The notes under the pieces are model-generated. The model had not been told where the DNA came from. It was given only the letters and a program-made list of their open reading frames with translations, and did no database searches. DNA of 57,978 bases. Origin: Pannonibacter carbonis (GTDB taxonomy: Bacteria > Pseudomonadota > Alphaproteobacteria > Rhizobiales > Stappiaceae). Below, piece after piece: positions 1-21,567 of the stretch (the first letter of the stretch is position 1; the number at the start of each line of letters is the position of its first letter). Location: assembly GCF_003012935.1 (NCBI RefSeq), contig NZ_PUDR01000021.1:1-57978 (forward strand), written 5' to 3'. Position numbers and translations under genes: made by a program.

Positions 1-1182
<1,182 letters not shown>

Positions 1183-1301
1183 GGTGATGCTGGTGCCAGC
1201 TGCAGAGCTGGCACCGCCTAGTCCCTGATTTTGCTTGCCTAACTGGCAAGGCAGGGGCTAAACACTAGCGAGATAGGGCGGTGGTTCGCCATCGCCCGTG
1301 C
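1183..1301 (+). other. tuf / tRNA-Trp spacer with three hairpins
   Basis: Three inverted repeats fill this gap. The first is a perfect 10-bp stem at 1192-1201/1206-1215 with a GCAG loop. The second has a 6-bp stem at 1234-1239/1245-1250. The third has a 9-bp stem with one G-U pair at 1276-1284/1289-1297 and a TTCG tetraloop, ending four bases before the tRNA. None is followed by a T run, so they look more like processing or partial attenuation structures than strong terminators. That function is inference. Confidence 0.6.
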
Positions 1302-1377
<76 letters not shown>

Positions 1378-1481
1378 TTTTGTTCTTGCAGATTGGCCGC
1401 CGAGGCCTTAAAGAGGACCACTCGGGCGGGGCGCGCGGATGATTCTGCGCGCCCGCTCGTCGTGAAAAAATCGGGACCGGA

Positions 1482-1679
1482 ATGGCCAAGACCAATCCAT
1501 TTACGTTTATCCAGCAGGTGCGCTCCGAGGCTTCGAAGGTTATCTGGCCGACCCGCCGGGAAACCGTCGTCACGACCATCATGGTGTTCCTGATGGTTCT
1601 CGTCGCCTCGATATTCTTCCTGGTGGCCGATCAGCTGATGAGCTGGGGTGTCAGTCTGTTGCTCGGCCTCGGCAACTGA
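1482..1679 (+). CDS. secE: Preprotein translocase subunit SecE
   Basis: SecE clamps the SecY channel in the inner membrane as part of the SecYEG translocon. The product has 65 residues, the usual size of the short single-span form. It has an amphipathic N-terminal part with the conserved [10 protein letters not shown] motif (about residues 16-25) and one membrane span at about 30-60. The start ATG follows a GGGACCGGA stretch. It lies between tRNA-Trp and nusG as in most proteobacteria. The 104-base gap upstream contains an 8-bp GC-rich stem (1429-1436/1447-1454) with no T run. Confidence 0.97.
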   Translation: MAKTNPFTFIQQVRSEASKVIWPTRRETVVTTIMVFLMVLVASIFFLVADQLMSWGVSLLLGLGN

Positions 1680-1717
1680 CGACCGGTAACCTCGATACAA
1701 GATGCGGATCTGATCTC

Positions 1718-2251
1718 ATGCCCAAGCGCTGGTACATTGTGCACGCCTATTCCAATTTCGAGAAGAAGGTGGCCGATTCCATTCGCGAAAAAGCCGCGCA
1801 GAAGGGCTTGTCCGATCTCTTCGAGGAAATTCTCGTTCCGATGGAGAAGGTCGTTGAGGTGCGCCGGGGTCGTAAGGTCGATGCCGAGCGCAAGTTTTTC
1901 CCGGGCTATGTCCTGGTGAAGATGGATATGACCGACGAGGCGTTCCATCTCATCAAGAACACCCCGAAGGTCACCGGTTTCCTCGGCGCCGAACAGAAGC
2001 CGATGCCGATCTCGGAAAAGGAAGCCCTGCGCATCCTGAACCAGGTCCAGGAAGGCGTCGACCGTCCGAAGCCGTCCGTGAGCTTCGAGGTCGGCGAGCA
2101 GGTGCGTGTGTCCGACGGTCCGTTCGCGTCCTTCTCCGGCCTTGTCGAGGAAGTTGATGATGAGCGTGCGCGTCTCAAGGTGGCGGTTTCGATCTTTGGT
2201 CGTCCGACCCCGGTTGAACTTGAATTCGGTCAGGTCGACAAGCTCGGCTGA
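1718..2251 (+). CDS. nusG: Transcription termination/antitermination factor NusG
   Basis: NusG binds RNA polymerase and links it to Rho and to the ribosome. The product has 177 residues, a normal length. The NGN domain occupies about residues 1-110, with [15 protein letters not shown] at the start and the [10 protein letters not shown] polymerase-binding segment near residue 60. A flexible linker is followed by a C-terminal KOW domain at about 120-177 containing [13 protein letters not shown]. It is in the conserved secE-nusG pair with a 38-base spacer. There is no strong Shine-Dalgarno sequence before the ATG. Confidence 0.98.
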   Translation: MPKRWYIVHAYSNFEKKVADSIREKAAQKGLSDLFEEILVPMEKVVEVRRGRKVDAERKFFPGYVLVKMDMTDEAFHLIKNTPKVTGFLGAEQKPMPISEKEALRILNQVQEGVDRPKPSVSFEVGEQVRVSDGPFASFSGLVEEVDDERARLKVAVSIFGRPTPVELEFGQVDKLG

Positions 2252-2277
2252 CCCGAACGGCAGCCCGCGTGGCTGCA

Positions 2278-2297
2278 GCAGGCGGAGTTCCGCCTGC
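2278..2297 (+). promoter_or_regulatory. Hairpin in the rplKA leader
   Basis: A perfect 8-bp stem (2278-2285/2290-2297) with an AGTT loop lies in the 145-base gap before rplK. In E. coli, ribosomal protein L1 represses the rplKA mRNA at a leader structure that imitates its 23S rRNA site. This hairpin is in the right place for such control, but the resemblance is positional only. No T run follows. Confidence 0.45.
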
Positions 2298-2396
2298 CAG
2301 TAAAGGGTGGCAGGAAAAGCGGGCCTTCGCCGGGCCGCCAATCCATACCACCACTCCTGAACGCCGGTCGCCCGGCATGCTTAATAGGAGAGCAGT

Positions 2397-2825
2397 ATGG
2401 CGAAGAAAATTGAAGGTTACATCAAGCTGCAGGTGGCTGCTGGTTCTGCCACGCCGTCGCCCCCGATCGGTCCGGCGCTGGGTCAGCGCGGCCTCAACAT
2501 CATGGAGTTCTGCAAGGCGTTCAACGCCCAGACCCAGGATATCGAGAAGGGCGCTCCGTGCCCGGTCGTCATCACGTATTTCTCTGACCGCTCCTTCACC
2601 TTCGAGATCAAGACAGCTCCGGTGAGCTTCTTCCTCAAGAAGGCCGCAGGCATCAAGTCCGGTTCCAAGACCCCGGGCAAGGGAACTGTCGGTTCGGTGA
2701 CCAAGGCGCAGGTTCGCGACATCGCTCTGGCCAAGATGAAGCATCTCAACGCCAACGATGTTGAGGCTGCAATGCTCATGGTTGAGGGTTCTGCCCGTTC
2801 GATGGGCCTCGAGGTCACGGAGTAA
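2397..2825 (+). CDS. rplK: 50S ribosomal protein L11
   Basis: L11 forms part of the GTPase-associated centre of the large subunit with L10 and L7/L12. The product has 142 residues, the standard length. The N-terminal domain has the proline-rich [19 protein letters not shown] segment near residues 20-38, and the C-terminal RNA-binding domain has [20 protein letters not shown]. The start ATG has an AGGAG site seven bases upstream. It is the first gene of the rplKA pair, with rplA following after five bases, so L1 feedback is likely. Confidence 0.98.
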   Translation: MAKKIEGYIKLQVAAGSATPSPPIGPALGQRGLNIMEFCKAFNAQTQDIEKGAPCPVVITYFSDRSFTFEIKTAPVSFFLKKAAGIKSGSKTPGKGTVGSVTKAQVRDIALAKMKHLNANDVEAAMLMVEGSARSMGLEVTE

Positions 2826-2830
2826 GTACA

Positions 2831-3526
2831 ATGGCGAAGATTGGTAAGCGCATCCGTGCGGCTCGCGAAGGCATCGACCGCAACAAGACCTACGCCCTGA
2901 ATGACGCCCTGGTCATGATCAAGGACCGGGCCAAGGTGAAGTTCGACGAGACCGTCGAAATCGCCATCAACCTGGGCGTTGATCCGCGTCACGCCGACCA
3001 GATGGTCCGCGGCGTCTGCGTGCTGCCGAACGGCACCGGCAAGACGGTTCGCGTCGCCGTGTTCGCACGTGGCGACAAGGCTGACGAAGCCAAGGCTGCT
3101 GGTGCCGACATCGTCGGTGCAGAAGAGCTGGTCAACGAAGTCCAGGGCGGCAAGATCGATTTCGATCGCTGCATTGCGACCCCGGACATGATGCCGCTCG
3201 TCGGCCGCCTCGGTAAGGTTCTCGGCCCGCGCGGCCTGATGCCGAACCCGAAGGTTGGTACGGTGACCCCGGACGTGGCTTCGGCCGTGCGTGACGCCAA
3301 GGGCGGCGCAGTGCAGTTCCGCGTCGAGAAGGCTGGTATCATCCACGCCGGCATCGGCAAGCTGTCGTTCTCCCAGGATGCCCTGGTCGAGAACATCCGC
3401 GCGCTGCTAGATGCCGTCCAGAAGGCAAAGCCGTCCGGCTCCAAGGGTCAGTACCTGCGCCGCGTCGCGCTGTCCTCGACCATGGGCCCGGGCGTCAAGG
3501 TCGAGCTGGCCTCGATCAACGGCTAA
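2831..3526 (+). CDS. rplA: 50S ribosomal protein L1
   Basis: L1 forms the mobile stalk of the large subunit that guides deacylated tRNA out of the E site, and in many bacteria it represses its own rplKA mRNA. The 231-residue product has normal length. It shows [20 protein letters not shown] (about residues 127-146), the most conserved stretch of the family. It begins five bases after rplK, which suggests translational coupling. Confidence 0.98.
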   Translation: MAKIGKRIRAAREGIDRNKTYALNDALVMIKDRAKVKFDETVEIAINLGVDPRHADQMVRGVCVLPNGTGKTVRVAVFARGDKADEAKAAGADIVGAEELVNEVQGGKIDFDRCIATPDMMPLVGRLGKVLGPRGLMPNPKVGTVTPDVASAVRDAKGGAVQFRVEKAGIIHAGIGKLSFSQDALVENIRALLDAVQKAKPSGSKGQYLRRVALSSTMGPGVKVELASING

Positions 3527-3841
3527 GCCGCAACGAAGTTCCCCCCGGTAACCCCGGGGGGATCTGGCCCGACCGCAAGGCCGGGTCATCCCTGTCCGAG
3601 ACTGCAGGTGCCGGGAAACCGGTTTAAGCCGAATGGGCCTGCATAGATGGGTAAGAACAGAGGTTTCATCGCCCAAAAGGCGTCAGAACCCGTTCGAACC
3701 AACTGCCTTGCCGCGCTGCCTGCGAGGCGAGGGGGGACAGGAACCCTGAGCGTCGTCTCGCGTGTGGTCCGGACAACCGGCCCTGGCGCGGAACGGCAAA
3801 GGCAAACCGGTGGCGGCAACGCCACCAATTGGAGTAGGCAA
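3527..3841 (+). promoter_or_regulatory. rplJ (L10) leader, candidate L10-binding autoregulatory RNA
   Basis: This 315-base gap holds no gene. It opens with an 8-bp stem (3541-3548/3554-3561), then an imperfect stem capped by GCAA at about 3568-3585. Next comes a TGCAGG/CCTGCA pairing (3603-3608/3638-3643) enclosing CCGG-GAAA-CCGG at 3611-3622. That arrangement directly upstream of rplJL fits the L10 leader family, in which L10-L12 binds and represses the mRNA. The family assignment is from recalled architecture, not a search. No T-rich terminator is present. Confidence 0.7.
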
Positions 3842-4360
3842 GTGGAAAGAGCGGAAAAGCACGAGTTCGTGACGTCCCTCAACGAAGTGCTGTCTGGCAC
3901 TACGGTTGTGGTCGTTGCGCACTATGCGGGTCTCTCGGTTGCCCAGATGACCGCCCTGCGGTCTAAGGTGCGCGAATCCGGCGGGTCCGTCAGAGTTGCC
4001 AAGAACCGCCTTGTGAAACTTGCCCTTCAAGGCACTGAACTGGAGCACATCGGCGGCCTGTTCAAGGGCCCGACCCTGATCGCGTTTTCAAACGATCCGG
4101 TCGCGGCCCCGAAGGCAATGGTCGAATTCGCCAAGACGACGGACAAGTTCGTCATCCTCGGCGGTGCTCTGGGTAAGACCAACCTGAATGCGGAAGGCGT
4201 CAAGTCTCTCGCCACGATGCCGTCGCTCGATGAGCTGCGTGCACGCCTGGTGGGCATGATCCAGACCCCTGCAACCCGTATCGCCCAGGTTGTCAACGCT
4301 CCGGCCGGGCAGCTTGCCCGCGTCTTCGGCGCGTATGCCAAGAAGGACGAGGCCGCATAA
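3842..4360 (+). CDS. rplJ: 50S ribosomal protein L10
   Basis: L10 is the base of the L7/L12 stalk. The frame is open from 3647, but the GTG at 3842 is chosen because GGAG lies at 3831-3834 and the product then begins [16 protein letters not shown], like other alphaproteobacterial L10 proteins. This gives 172 residues, the family length. The N-terminal globular domain contains [14 protein letters not shown] and [11 protein letters not shown]. The C-terminal helix (about 135-172) that binds L7/L12 dimers is present. Expression is probably controlled by the long leader upstream. Confidence 0.96.
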   Translation: MERAEKHEFVTSLNEVLSGTTVVVVAHYAGLSVAQMTALRSKVRESGGSVRVAKNRLVKLALQGTELEHIGGLFKGPTLIAFSNDPVAAPKAMVEFAKTTDKFVILGGALGKTNLNAEGVKSLATMPSLDELRARLVGMIQTPATRIAQVVNAPAGQLARVFGAYAKKDEAA

Positions 4361-4423
4361 GGCGCCCCACCCAAACAACACTGTCTGTAAAAAGACTATT
4401 GGTTCGAACGTAAGGTAAATAAA

Positions 4424-4795
4424 ATGACTGATCTGAACAAGCTGGTCGAAGACCTGTCCGCACTGACCGTCATGGAAGCTGCTGAGCTGTCCAAGATGCT
4501 CGAAGAGAAGTGGGGCGTGTCCGCCGCTGCTCCGGTGGCCGTTGCTGCCGTTGCCGCTGCTCCGGCTGCTGCCGTTGAAGAACAGACCGAATTCGACGTC
4601 GTCCTGGCTGACGCTGGCGACAAGAAGATCAACGTGATCAAGGAAGTCCGTGCGATCACCGGTCTCGGCCTGAAGGAAGCCAAGGAACTCGTCGAAGGCG
4701 CCCCGAAGGTTGTCAAGGAGCAGGTCTCCAAGGCTGAAGCTGAAGACCTGAAGAAGAAGCTTGAAGAAGCTGGCGCTAAGGTCGAACTGAAGTAA
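4424..4795 (+). CDS. rplL: 50S ribosomal protein L7/L12
   Basis: L7/L12 is the multicopy flexible stalk protein that recruits translation GTPases. The product has 123 residues. It has an N-terminal dimerisation domain (about 1-32), an alanine-rich hinge (about 33-52, alternating Ala, Pro and Val), and a C-terminal factor-binding domain with [20 protein letters not shown]. It follows rplJ after 63 bases, and the ATG is preceded by AAGG. Confidence 0.98.
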   Translation: MTDLNKLVEDLSALTVMEAAELSKMLEEKWGVSAAAPVAVAAVAAAPAAAVEEQTEFDVVLADAGDKKINVIKEVRAITGLGLKEAKELVEGAPKVVKEQVSKAEAEDLKKKLEEAGAKVELK

Positions 4796-4813
4796 TCGAC
4801 TTCAGATGAAATC

Positions 4814-4838
4814 GCGGTCCCGGGGCTCCCGGGACCGC
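4814..4838 (+). terminator. Attenuator-like hairpin between rplL and rpoB
   Basis: A perfect 11-bp GC-rich stem (4814-4824/4828-4838) with a three-base loop lies just after rplL. No T run follows. In E. coli this interval holds a partial terminator and an RNase III site that set the ratio of ribosomal protein to RNA polymerase expression. A matching role here is inferred from position. Confidence 0.55.
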
Positions 4839-4982
4839 ATATCCAGCCCCGGCGGGTGCCACCCGTTTCCGGGGCGTCAGTCCCAGATAGGGGACGGTTA
4901 TCCGAAGCGCCTGGACCCAGTGGGTCCGATTGGATAAGGGGCGTTGCGGACAGCCGTCACCCAGGCGATGCGAGGAGCGACA

Positions 4983-9116
<4,134 letters not shown>

Positions 9117-9166
9117 ACTCCGCGGGCATGACAACGATTGATACAAGATATACCGTGCCGGGTAAG

Positions 9167-9192
9167 GGGAGCGGGCTGTTCAGCCCGCTCCC
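9167..9192 (+). other. Strong hairpin between rpoB and rpoC
   Basis: A perfect 11-bp stem (9167-9177/9182-9192) with a GTTC loop lies in the 102-base rpoB-rpoC gap and ends 26 bases before the rpoC start. It has no T run. It might protect or process the mRNA or tune beta' translation; none of these is shown by the sequence. Confidence 0.6.
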
Positions 9193-9218
9193 TATCCGCG
9201 CATCGAAGGAGAGAGCCC

Positions 9219-13418
<4,200 letters not shown>

Positions 13419-13432
13419 GTCAGATCATCTGG

Positions 13433-13463
13433 AAAGGCCGCCGCACTGGCGGCCTTTCTTTTT
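13433..13463 (+). terminator. Rho-independent terminator after rpoC
   Basis: A perfect 10-bp stem (13433-13442/13448-13457) with a five-base loop runs into a T-rich tail (13455-13463). It is 15 bases past the rpoC stop and closes the rplKAJL-rpoBC unit. Confidence 0.93.
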
Positions 13464-13482
13464 GACAAACAGGGAGGCCGCG

Positions 13483-13785
13483 ATGGCTATGAATGACAAT
13501 GACGCCGCCGACGAGCCGATCGTCTTTATCGTTGTCGGTCGGGTGTGGGAGGATCAGGAGGGTGCTTCCCAGGATGCCATCGCCGTGCATGTGCTGCTGA
13601 CGGGCCCCGATGAAGAGACGGCCATCCAGCGGGCGCTGGAAGCGCTGTCGGCCAATGGCTATGCGCTTGCCGAACTCGATCAGATCGGCGTGCTGGCCGG
13701 TGAGCCCGACGACGAGACATATGACGATGCCTATCAGGATGCGCTCGATGGCAATGTCGCCGTGATCGCCTTCAAGAGCGAGTAG
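13483..13785 (+). CDS. Small acidic protein of unknown function after rpoC
   Basis: This 100-residue protein is not recognised. The start is ATG 13483, five bases after GGGAGG; a second ATG two codons later is possible. It is strongly acidic, with many Asp and Glu residues, no signal peptide and no membrane span. Its N-terminal half reads as alternating beta strands (IVFIVVGRVWE, IAVHVLLTGPDEET) followed by a helix (AIQRALEALSANGY), which suggests a small alpha/beta fold. The C-terminus is rich in Asp and Tyr. It lies between two terminators, downstream of the one that closes rpoC, so it must depend on readthrough or its own promoter. Confidence 0.85.
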   Translation: MAMNDNDAADEPIVFIVVGRVWEDQEGASQDAIAVHVLLTGPDEETAIQRALEALSANGYALAELDQIGVLAGEPDDETYDDAYQDALDGNVAVIAFKSE

Positions 13786-13809
13786 ACCGTTCACCCGGAC
13801 TGCGGATAG

Positions 13810-13838
13810 AGGCCCTGCGCTCAGCGCGGGGCCTTTTT
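13810..13838 (+). terminator. Rho-independent terminator after the small acidic gene
   Basis: An 11-bp stem with one G-U pair (13810-13820/13824-13834) and a three-base loop is followed by five T residues (13834-13838). It lies 25 bases past the stop codon. Confidence 0.92.
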
Positions 13839-14213
13839 GCTGTCTTGGGGGCAGGGACTCAGGCGCTGCGCCCAGGGCGAGCCTGGAGCAGCTTCTGGCA
13901 TGCGTGAATCAGGCATTTACGCCCCTGCTGCGATTCCTGGGGCAGGGACTCAGTCAGCGTTAACCAGCAAAGCAAAAAGCAGGACCAGAATCAGCGCAAA
14001 TGCGGGGGTGTCCGGCGAATCTGCCTTAATAATGGGGTGGCTGCGCCGCATGGCTGACCTGCGCCGGGTGACGGTCCACTCCGCCGAGGGACATAAAATT
14101 GCGTGAAACACGGGCAAAAGTGGGCATTAATGCTCTATGTGACGGACGTGGCCTGGAAATCAGGCTCTGTCGGAGCCAGAGCCCTCGAGCCCAAGGAATT
14201 CCTGAGATTTCCC

Positions 14214-14242
14214 TTGACGTGAGGCGGGGGCGTGGGTAGTTT
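14214..14242 (+). promoter_or_regulatory. Candidate housekeeping promoter of the str operon
   Basis: A -35 box TTGACG (14214-14219) is followed by a 17-base spacer and TAGTTT (14237-14242). The -35 is good; the -10 is weak but acceptable for alphaproteobacteria. It faces rpsL and would give a leader of about 250 bases. Confidence 0.5.
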
Positions 14243-14388
14243 CCGCGCATCCCGATGGCAGGCGGTAAGTCCTGATGTGTTCCAGCGACCTAGCAAGGAA
14301 CCTGAAAACTTAAACGCTGCCGGGTTCAAAGGCGAATACGCGTCGATTGCATGACCGCGAGTAACATCGTGGTCCTCTGGTTTTCGCA

Positions 14389-14455
14389 GCGCCTCCCATG
14401 CCGTTTGGCATGGCTGAGGCGCGATTCCGTTTGACTGGAATCTGCGAGAAGCAGA
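14389..14455 (+). promoter_or_regulatory. Three-hairpin leader upstream of rpsL
   Basis: The first element pairs GCGCCTC with GAGGCGC (14389-14395/14416-14422) and contains a 7-bp stem CCATGCC/GGCATGG with a GTTT loop, broken only by a two-base bulge. The second is GATTCC/GGAATC (14423-14428/14437-14442). The third is TCTGC/GCAGA (14441-14445/14451-14455), which shares two bases with the second, so these two compete at their junction. This could be an autoregulatory site for a str-operon ribosomal protein, which is inference. Confidence 0.6.
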
Positions 14456-14496
14456 GTTGCAGATGAATTTTGGATGGCAAAGGTAAAGGGCACAGA

Positions 14497-14868
14497 ATGC
14501 CGACCATCAACCAGCTGATCCGCAAGCCGCGGAAGGACCCGCCGAAGCGGAACAAGGTGCCGGCCATGCAGGCCTGCCCGCAGAAGCGTGGCGTGTGCAC
14601 CCGTGTTTACACGACGACGCCGAAGAAGCCGAACTCGGCGCTTCGTAAGGTCGCCAAGGTGCGTCTGACCAATGGCTTCGAAGTCATCGGCTACATTCCG
14701 GGCGAAGGCCACAACCTGCAGGAACACTCTGTCGTGATGATCCGCGGCGGCCGCGTCAAGGATTTGCCGGGCGTTCGCTACCACATCATCCGCGGCGTGC
14801 TCGACACGCAGGGCGTCAAGAACCGTAAGCAGCGTCGTTCGAAGTACGGCGCGAAGCGGCCGAAGTAA
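14497..14868 (+). CDS. rpsL: 30S ribosomal protein S12
   Basis: S12 is at the decoding centre of the small subunit. The ATG at 14497 is preferred over 14470 because it gives the invariant start [12 protein letters not shown]. The length is 123 residues. Lys43 (in [13 protein letters not shown]) and Lys88 (in [13 protein letters not shown]) are both present, the wild-type state associated with streptomycin sensitivity. It is the first gene of the str operon, with rpsG ten bases downstream. Confidence 0.98.
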   Translation: MPTINQLIRKPRKDPPKRNKVPAMQACPQKRGVCTRVYTTTPKKPNSALRKVAKVRLTNGFEVIGYIPGEGHNLQEHSVVMIRGGRVKDLPGVRYHIIRGVLDTQGVKNRKQRRSKYGAKRPK

Positions 14869-14878
14869 GGAGCGTTAG

Positions 14879-15349
<471 letters not shown>

Positions 15350-15373
15350 TCCTAGAGTTAAAGGGCTGACGCC

Positions 15374-17449
<2,076 letters not shown>

Positions 17450-17496
17450 ACCACCCACCGTCTTTGACAAGAAATTAAAGAAAGCGGAGCAATCCG

Positions 17497-18687
<1,191 letters not shown>

Positions 18688-18700
18688 GTGGCTGGCTTTT

Positions 18701-18727
18701 CTGCCCTTCGCCTGATGCGAAGGGCAG
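18701..18727 (+). other. Hairpin between tuf and rpsJ
   Basis: A perfect 11-bp stem (18701-18711/18717-18727) with a CTGAT loop lies 13 bases after the tuf stop and just before rpsJ. There is no T run. It could mark the str/S10 boundary as a processing site or partial terminator. Its position matches the hairpin after the other tuf copy, although the sequence differs. Confidence 0.6.
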
Positions 18728-18754
18728 GGGAGCTGCCTAATCGGGAAATCTGAA

Positions 18755-19063
18755 ATGAACGGTCAGAATATCCGGATCCGCCTCAAGGCATTCGATCACC
18801 GTATTCTTGATGCTTCCACCCGGGAGATCGTGAACACGGCGAAGCGGACCGGTGCGCAGGTGCGGGGACCCGTGCCGCTGCCGACGCGGATTGAGAAGTA
18901 CACCGTGCTTCGCGGTCCGCATATCGACAAGAAAAGCCGTGATCAGTTCGAGATGCGCACGCATAAGCGCCTTCTCGACATCGTCGATCCGACCCCGCAG
19001 ACGGTTGATGCTCTGATGAAGCTCGATCTGGCGGCCGGTGTCGACGTTGAGATCAAGCTCTGA
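18755..19063 (+). CDS. rpsJ: 30S ribosomal protein S10
   Basis: S10 is part of the 30S head and, as NusE, joins NusB and NusG in antitermination. The product has 102 residues with the family start [21 protein letters not shown] and the conserved [16 protein letters not shown] loop. It opens the S10 operon, 67 bases after tuf. The gap contains a hairpin but no obvious promoter. Confidence 0.98.
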   Translation: MNGQNIRIRLKAFDHRILDASTREIVNTAKRTGAQVRGPVPLPTRIEKYTVLRGPHIDKKSRDQFEMRTHKRLLDIVDPTPQTVDALMKLDLAAGVDVEIKL

Positions 19064-19086
19064 GTCGGATCAAAGGGGATACGCCA

Positions 19087-19794
19087 ATGCGTTCTGGAGT
19101 GATCGCTCAGAAGGTGGGCATGACGCGCATCTATAATGATGCTGGCGAGCATGTTCCGGTCACTGTGTTGCGGCTGGAAAAGTGCCAGGTCGTTGCTCAT
19201 CGTACTGAGGAAAAGAACGGCTATACCGCGCTGCAGCTTGGCGCCGGTGCAGCTAAAGTAAAGAACACGCCGAAGGCGATGCGCGGACATTTCGCCGTTG
19301 CCAAGGTCGAGCCGAAGCGCACGATCGCCGAATTCCGCGTCAGCCAGGACAACCTGATTGACGTTGGTTCGGAGATCACTGCCGACCACTATATCGCAGG
19401 TCAGTTCGTCGACGTGACGGGCACCTCGATTGGTAAGGGCTTTGCCGGTGTCATGAAGCGCCACAACTTCGGTGGTGGCCGCGCTTCGCACGGTAACTCG
19501 GTGTCTCACCGCGCGCACGGTTCGACCGGCCAGCGGCAGGATCCGGGCAAGGTGTTCAAGGGCAAGAAGATGGCTGGTCATATGGGCGATGCCCGCGTGA
19601 CCACGCAGAACCTCAAGGTTGTCCGGACGGACGTGGAGCGCGGTCTGATCATGATCGAAGGCGCTGTCCCGGGTTCGAAGGGCGGCTGGATCCTGGTTCG
19701 CGACGCCGTCAAGAAGGCGCTGCCGGAAGGCGTGCCGGTTCCGGGCGCATTCCGGGCCGTCGACGCGGCAGCCTCGGGCAAGGAGAGTGAGTGA
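19087..19794 (+). CDS. rplC: 50S ribosomal protein L3
   Basis: L3 is an early assembly protein close to the peptidyl transferase centre. The product has 235 residues, slightly longer than the E. coli protein (209), as is common in alphaproteobacteria because of an extended C-terminus. The start [18 protein letters not shown] and the central [24 protein letters not shown] loop, which holds the glutamine methylated in E. coli, are clear. AAAGGGG precedes the ATG. Its stop codon overlaps the rplD start by one base. Confidence 0.97.
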   Translation: MRSGVIAQKVGMTRIYNDAGEHVPVTVLRLEKCQVVAHRTEEKNGYTALQLGAGAAKVKNTPKAMRGHFAVAKVEPKRTIAEFRVSQDNLIDVGSEITADHYIAGQFVDVTGTSIGKGFAGVMKRHNFGGGRASHGNSVSHRAHGSTGQRQDPGKVFKGKKMAGHMGDARVTTQNLKVVRTDVERGLIMIEGAVPGSKGGWILVRDAVKKALPEGVPVPGAFRAVDAAASGKESE

Positions 19795-20414
19795 TGGAAC
19801 TTGAGGTCAAAACCCTCGAAGGTTCGGCCGCCGGTTCGATCACGGTGTCGGACGAGATCTTTGGTCTCGAGCCGCGCACGGATCTGATCCACCGCGTGGT
19901 GCGCTGGCAGCTTGCCAAGCGCCAGGCTGGTACGCACAAGACCAAGGGCCGGTCTGAAGTCTCTGGTACCACGAAGAAGTTCGTGCGCCAGAAGGGTTCG
20001 GGCGGCGCCCGTCACGGCAACCGCAAGGCACCGCAGTTCCGCGGCGGTGGTAAGGCTTTCGGTCCGGTTGTGCGTGATCATGCCCATGATCTGCCGAAGA
20101 AGGTTCGTGCACTGGGTCTTGCCCATGCACTGTCTTCCAAGATCAAGGCTGGTTCGCTGATCATCGTCGAGGACGCCAAGGCGGCCGAGGCAAAGACCAA
20201 GATGCTGAAGGAAAAGTTCGGCAAGCTGGGTCTGGCCAACGCGCTGTTCATTGACGGCTCGGAGATCGACATGAACTTCGCGCTTGCAGCCCGCAACATC
20301 CCGTCCATCGACGTTCTGCCGGTTCAGGGCATCAACGTCTATGACATCCTGCGTCGCAACACCCTGGTCCTGACCAAGGCTGCGGTGCTGGCCATCGAGG
20401 AGCGGTTCAAATGA
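19794..20414 (+). CDS. rplD: 50S ribosomal protein L4
   Basis: L4 lines the exit tunnel and in E. coli represses the S10 operon. The ATG at 19794 overlaps the rplC stop by one base; a GTG one codon earlier is possible. GGAG lies at 19782-19785. The product has 206 residues, with the conserved loop [22 protein letters not shown] (about residues 63-84) that reaches into the tunnel. No E. coli-style long S10 leader is obvious here. Confidence 0.97.
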   Translation: MELEVKTLEGSAAGSITVSDEIFGLEPRTDLIHRVVRWQLAKRQAGTHKTKGRSEVSGTTKKFVRQKGSGGARHGNRKAPQFRGGGKAFGPVVRDHAHDLPKKVRALGLAHALSSKIKAGSLIIVEDAKAAEAKTKMLKEKFGKLGLANALFIDGSEIDMNFALAARNIPSIDVLPVQGINVYDILRRNTLVLTKAAVLAIEERFK

Positions 20415-20704
20415 GCAAGGTCGCTCACTACGACAAGATCGTCAGCCCGGTGATTACCGAGAAGGCGACCATGGCTGCCGAGCAGAATAAGGTGGTCTTC
20501 AAGGTGGCCCAGACGGCGACCAAGCCGGAGATCAAGGCAGCGGTCGAGGCCCTGTTCGGGGTCAAGGTCACTGCAGTGAACACGCTGGTTCGCAAGGGTA
20601 AGGTCAAGCGTTTCCGCGGCCGTATCGGCCAGCAGTCTGACTACAAGAAGGCTGTCGTGACGCTTGCTGAAGGTCAGTCCATCGACGTGACCACCGGGCT
20701 CTGA
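20411..20704 (+). CDS. rplW: 50S ribosomal protein L23
   Basis: L23 is at the exit of the peptide tunnel and is the docking site for trigger factor and SRP. The product has 97 residues with the conserved [15 protein letters not shown] start and the [20 protein letters not shown] loop. Its ATG overlaps the rplD stop in an ATGA arrangement, indicating translational coupling. Confidence 0.98.
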   Translation: MSKVAHYDKIVSPVITEKATMAAEQNKVVFKVAQTATKPEIKAAVEALFGVKVTAVNTLVRKGKVKRFRGRIGQQSDYKKAVVTLAEGQSIDVTTGL

Positions 20705-20721
20705 GGCGGGGACAGGAAAAA

Positions 20722-21555
20722 ATGGCACTCAAGACATTTAACCCCACGTCCCCCGGCCGGCGCCAGCTGGTTCAGGTGGACCGCGCCGATCTTTGGAAGG
20801 GCAAGCCGGTCAAGACTTTGACCGAAGGCTTGAACAAGACCGGCGGCCGTAACAACCGCGGTCGTCTGACGGCCCGCAATGTCGGTGGTGGTCACAAGCG
20901 CAGCTATCGTCTGGTGGATTTCAAGCGTCGCAAGTTCGACGTTGCAGCCACCGTCGAGCGGCTCGAGTACGATCCGAACCGCACCGCCTTCATCGCACTC
21001 ATCCGCTATGAAGATGGTGAACTGGCTTACATCCTTGCGCCGCAGCGCCTCGCCGTAGGTGACAGTGTCGTCGCCGGTCAGGCTGTCGACGTGAAGCCGG
21101 GCAACGCGATGCCGCTGGCCTCTATCCCGGTCGGCACCATCGTGCACAACGTGGAACTCAAGCCGGGCAAGGGCGGTCAGATCGCTCGCTCTGCCGGTGC
21201 CTTCGTTCAGATCGTCGGTCGCGACCAGGGCTATACCGTCCTGCGCCTGATGTCCGGCGAGCAGCGCCGTGTCCTGGGTACCTGCATGGCGTCGATTGGC
21301 GCCGTGTCCAACCCGGACCATGGCAACATCAACCTGGGCAAGGCCGGTCGTTCCCGCTGGCTTGGCATTCGTCCGCATACTCGCGGTGTTGCCATGAACC
21401 CGGTTGACCATCCGCACGGTGGTGGCGAAGGCCGCACCTCGGGTGGCCGTCATCCGGTTACCCCGTGGGGCAAGCCGACCAAGGGCAAGCGCACGCGTCG
21501 CAACAAGTCTACGGCGAAATTCATCGTTCGTAGCCGTCATGCGCGCAAGAGTTAA
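20722..21555 (+). CDS. rplB: 50S ribosomal protein L2
   Basis: L2 is one of the largest and most conserved large-subunit proteins, needed for subunit association and peptidyl transfer. The product has 277 residues. The start [15 protein letters not shown] and the C-terminal [19 protein letters not shown] segment, with the functionally important histidine, are present. It follows rplW after 17 bases. Confidence 0.98.
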   Translation: MALKTFNPTSPGRRQLVQVDRADLWKGKPVKTLTEGLNKTGGRNNRGRLTARNVGGGHKRSYRLVDFKRRKFDVAATVERLEYDPNRTAFIALIRYEDGELAYILAPQRLAVGDSVVAGQAVDVKPGNAMPLASIPVGTIVHNVELKPGKGGQIARSAGAFVQIVGRDQGYTVLRLMSGEQRRVLGTCMASIGAVSNPDHGNINLGKAGRSRWLGIRPHTRGVAMNPVDHPHGGGEGRTSGGRHPVTPWGKPTKGKRTRRNKSTAKFIVRSRHARKS

Positions 21556-21567
21556 GAGGTACGGATC

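Larger units (their letters stand above)
13839..14496 (+). other. Long gene-free region upstream of rpsL
   Basis: No convincing gene is seen in these 658 bases. A 15-base direct repeat (GGGGCAGGGACTCAG) occurs at 13848-13862 and 13939-13953. An inverted repeat at 14163-14169/14177-14183 lies just upstream of the candidate str promoter at 14214. The last 250 bases would be the transcribed leader of the str operon and contain three consecutive hairpins, listed separately. Confidence 0.7.

Noticed and set aside
3647-3841. An N-terminal extension of rplJ
   Set aside because: It is translated from the structured leader; GTG 3842 has a ribosome site and matches the family start.
13462-13467. TTGACA as a promoter for the small acidic gene
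   Set aside because: It lies in the terminator tail, 15 bases before the ATG, so no -10 box fits.
13837-14106. Open frame of 89 codons in the rpsL upstream region
   Set aside because: It has no ribosome site, no family resemblance, and begins inside the terminator tail.
17464-17469. TTGACA between fusA and tuf as an internal promoter
   Set aside because: The sequence 16-18 bases downstream (around GAGCAA) is the ribosome site and not a -10 box.
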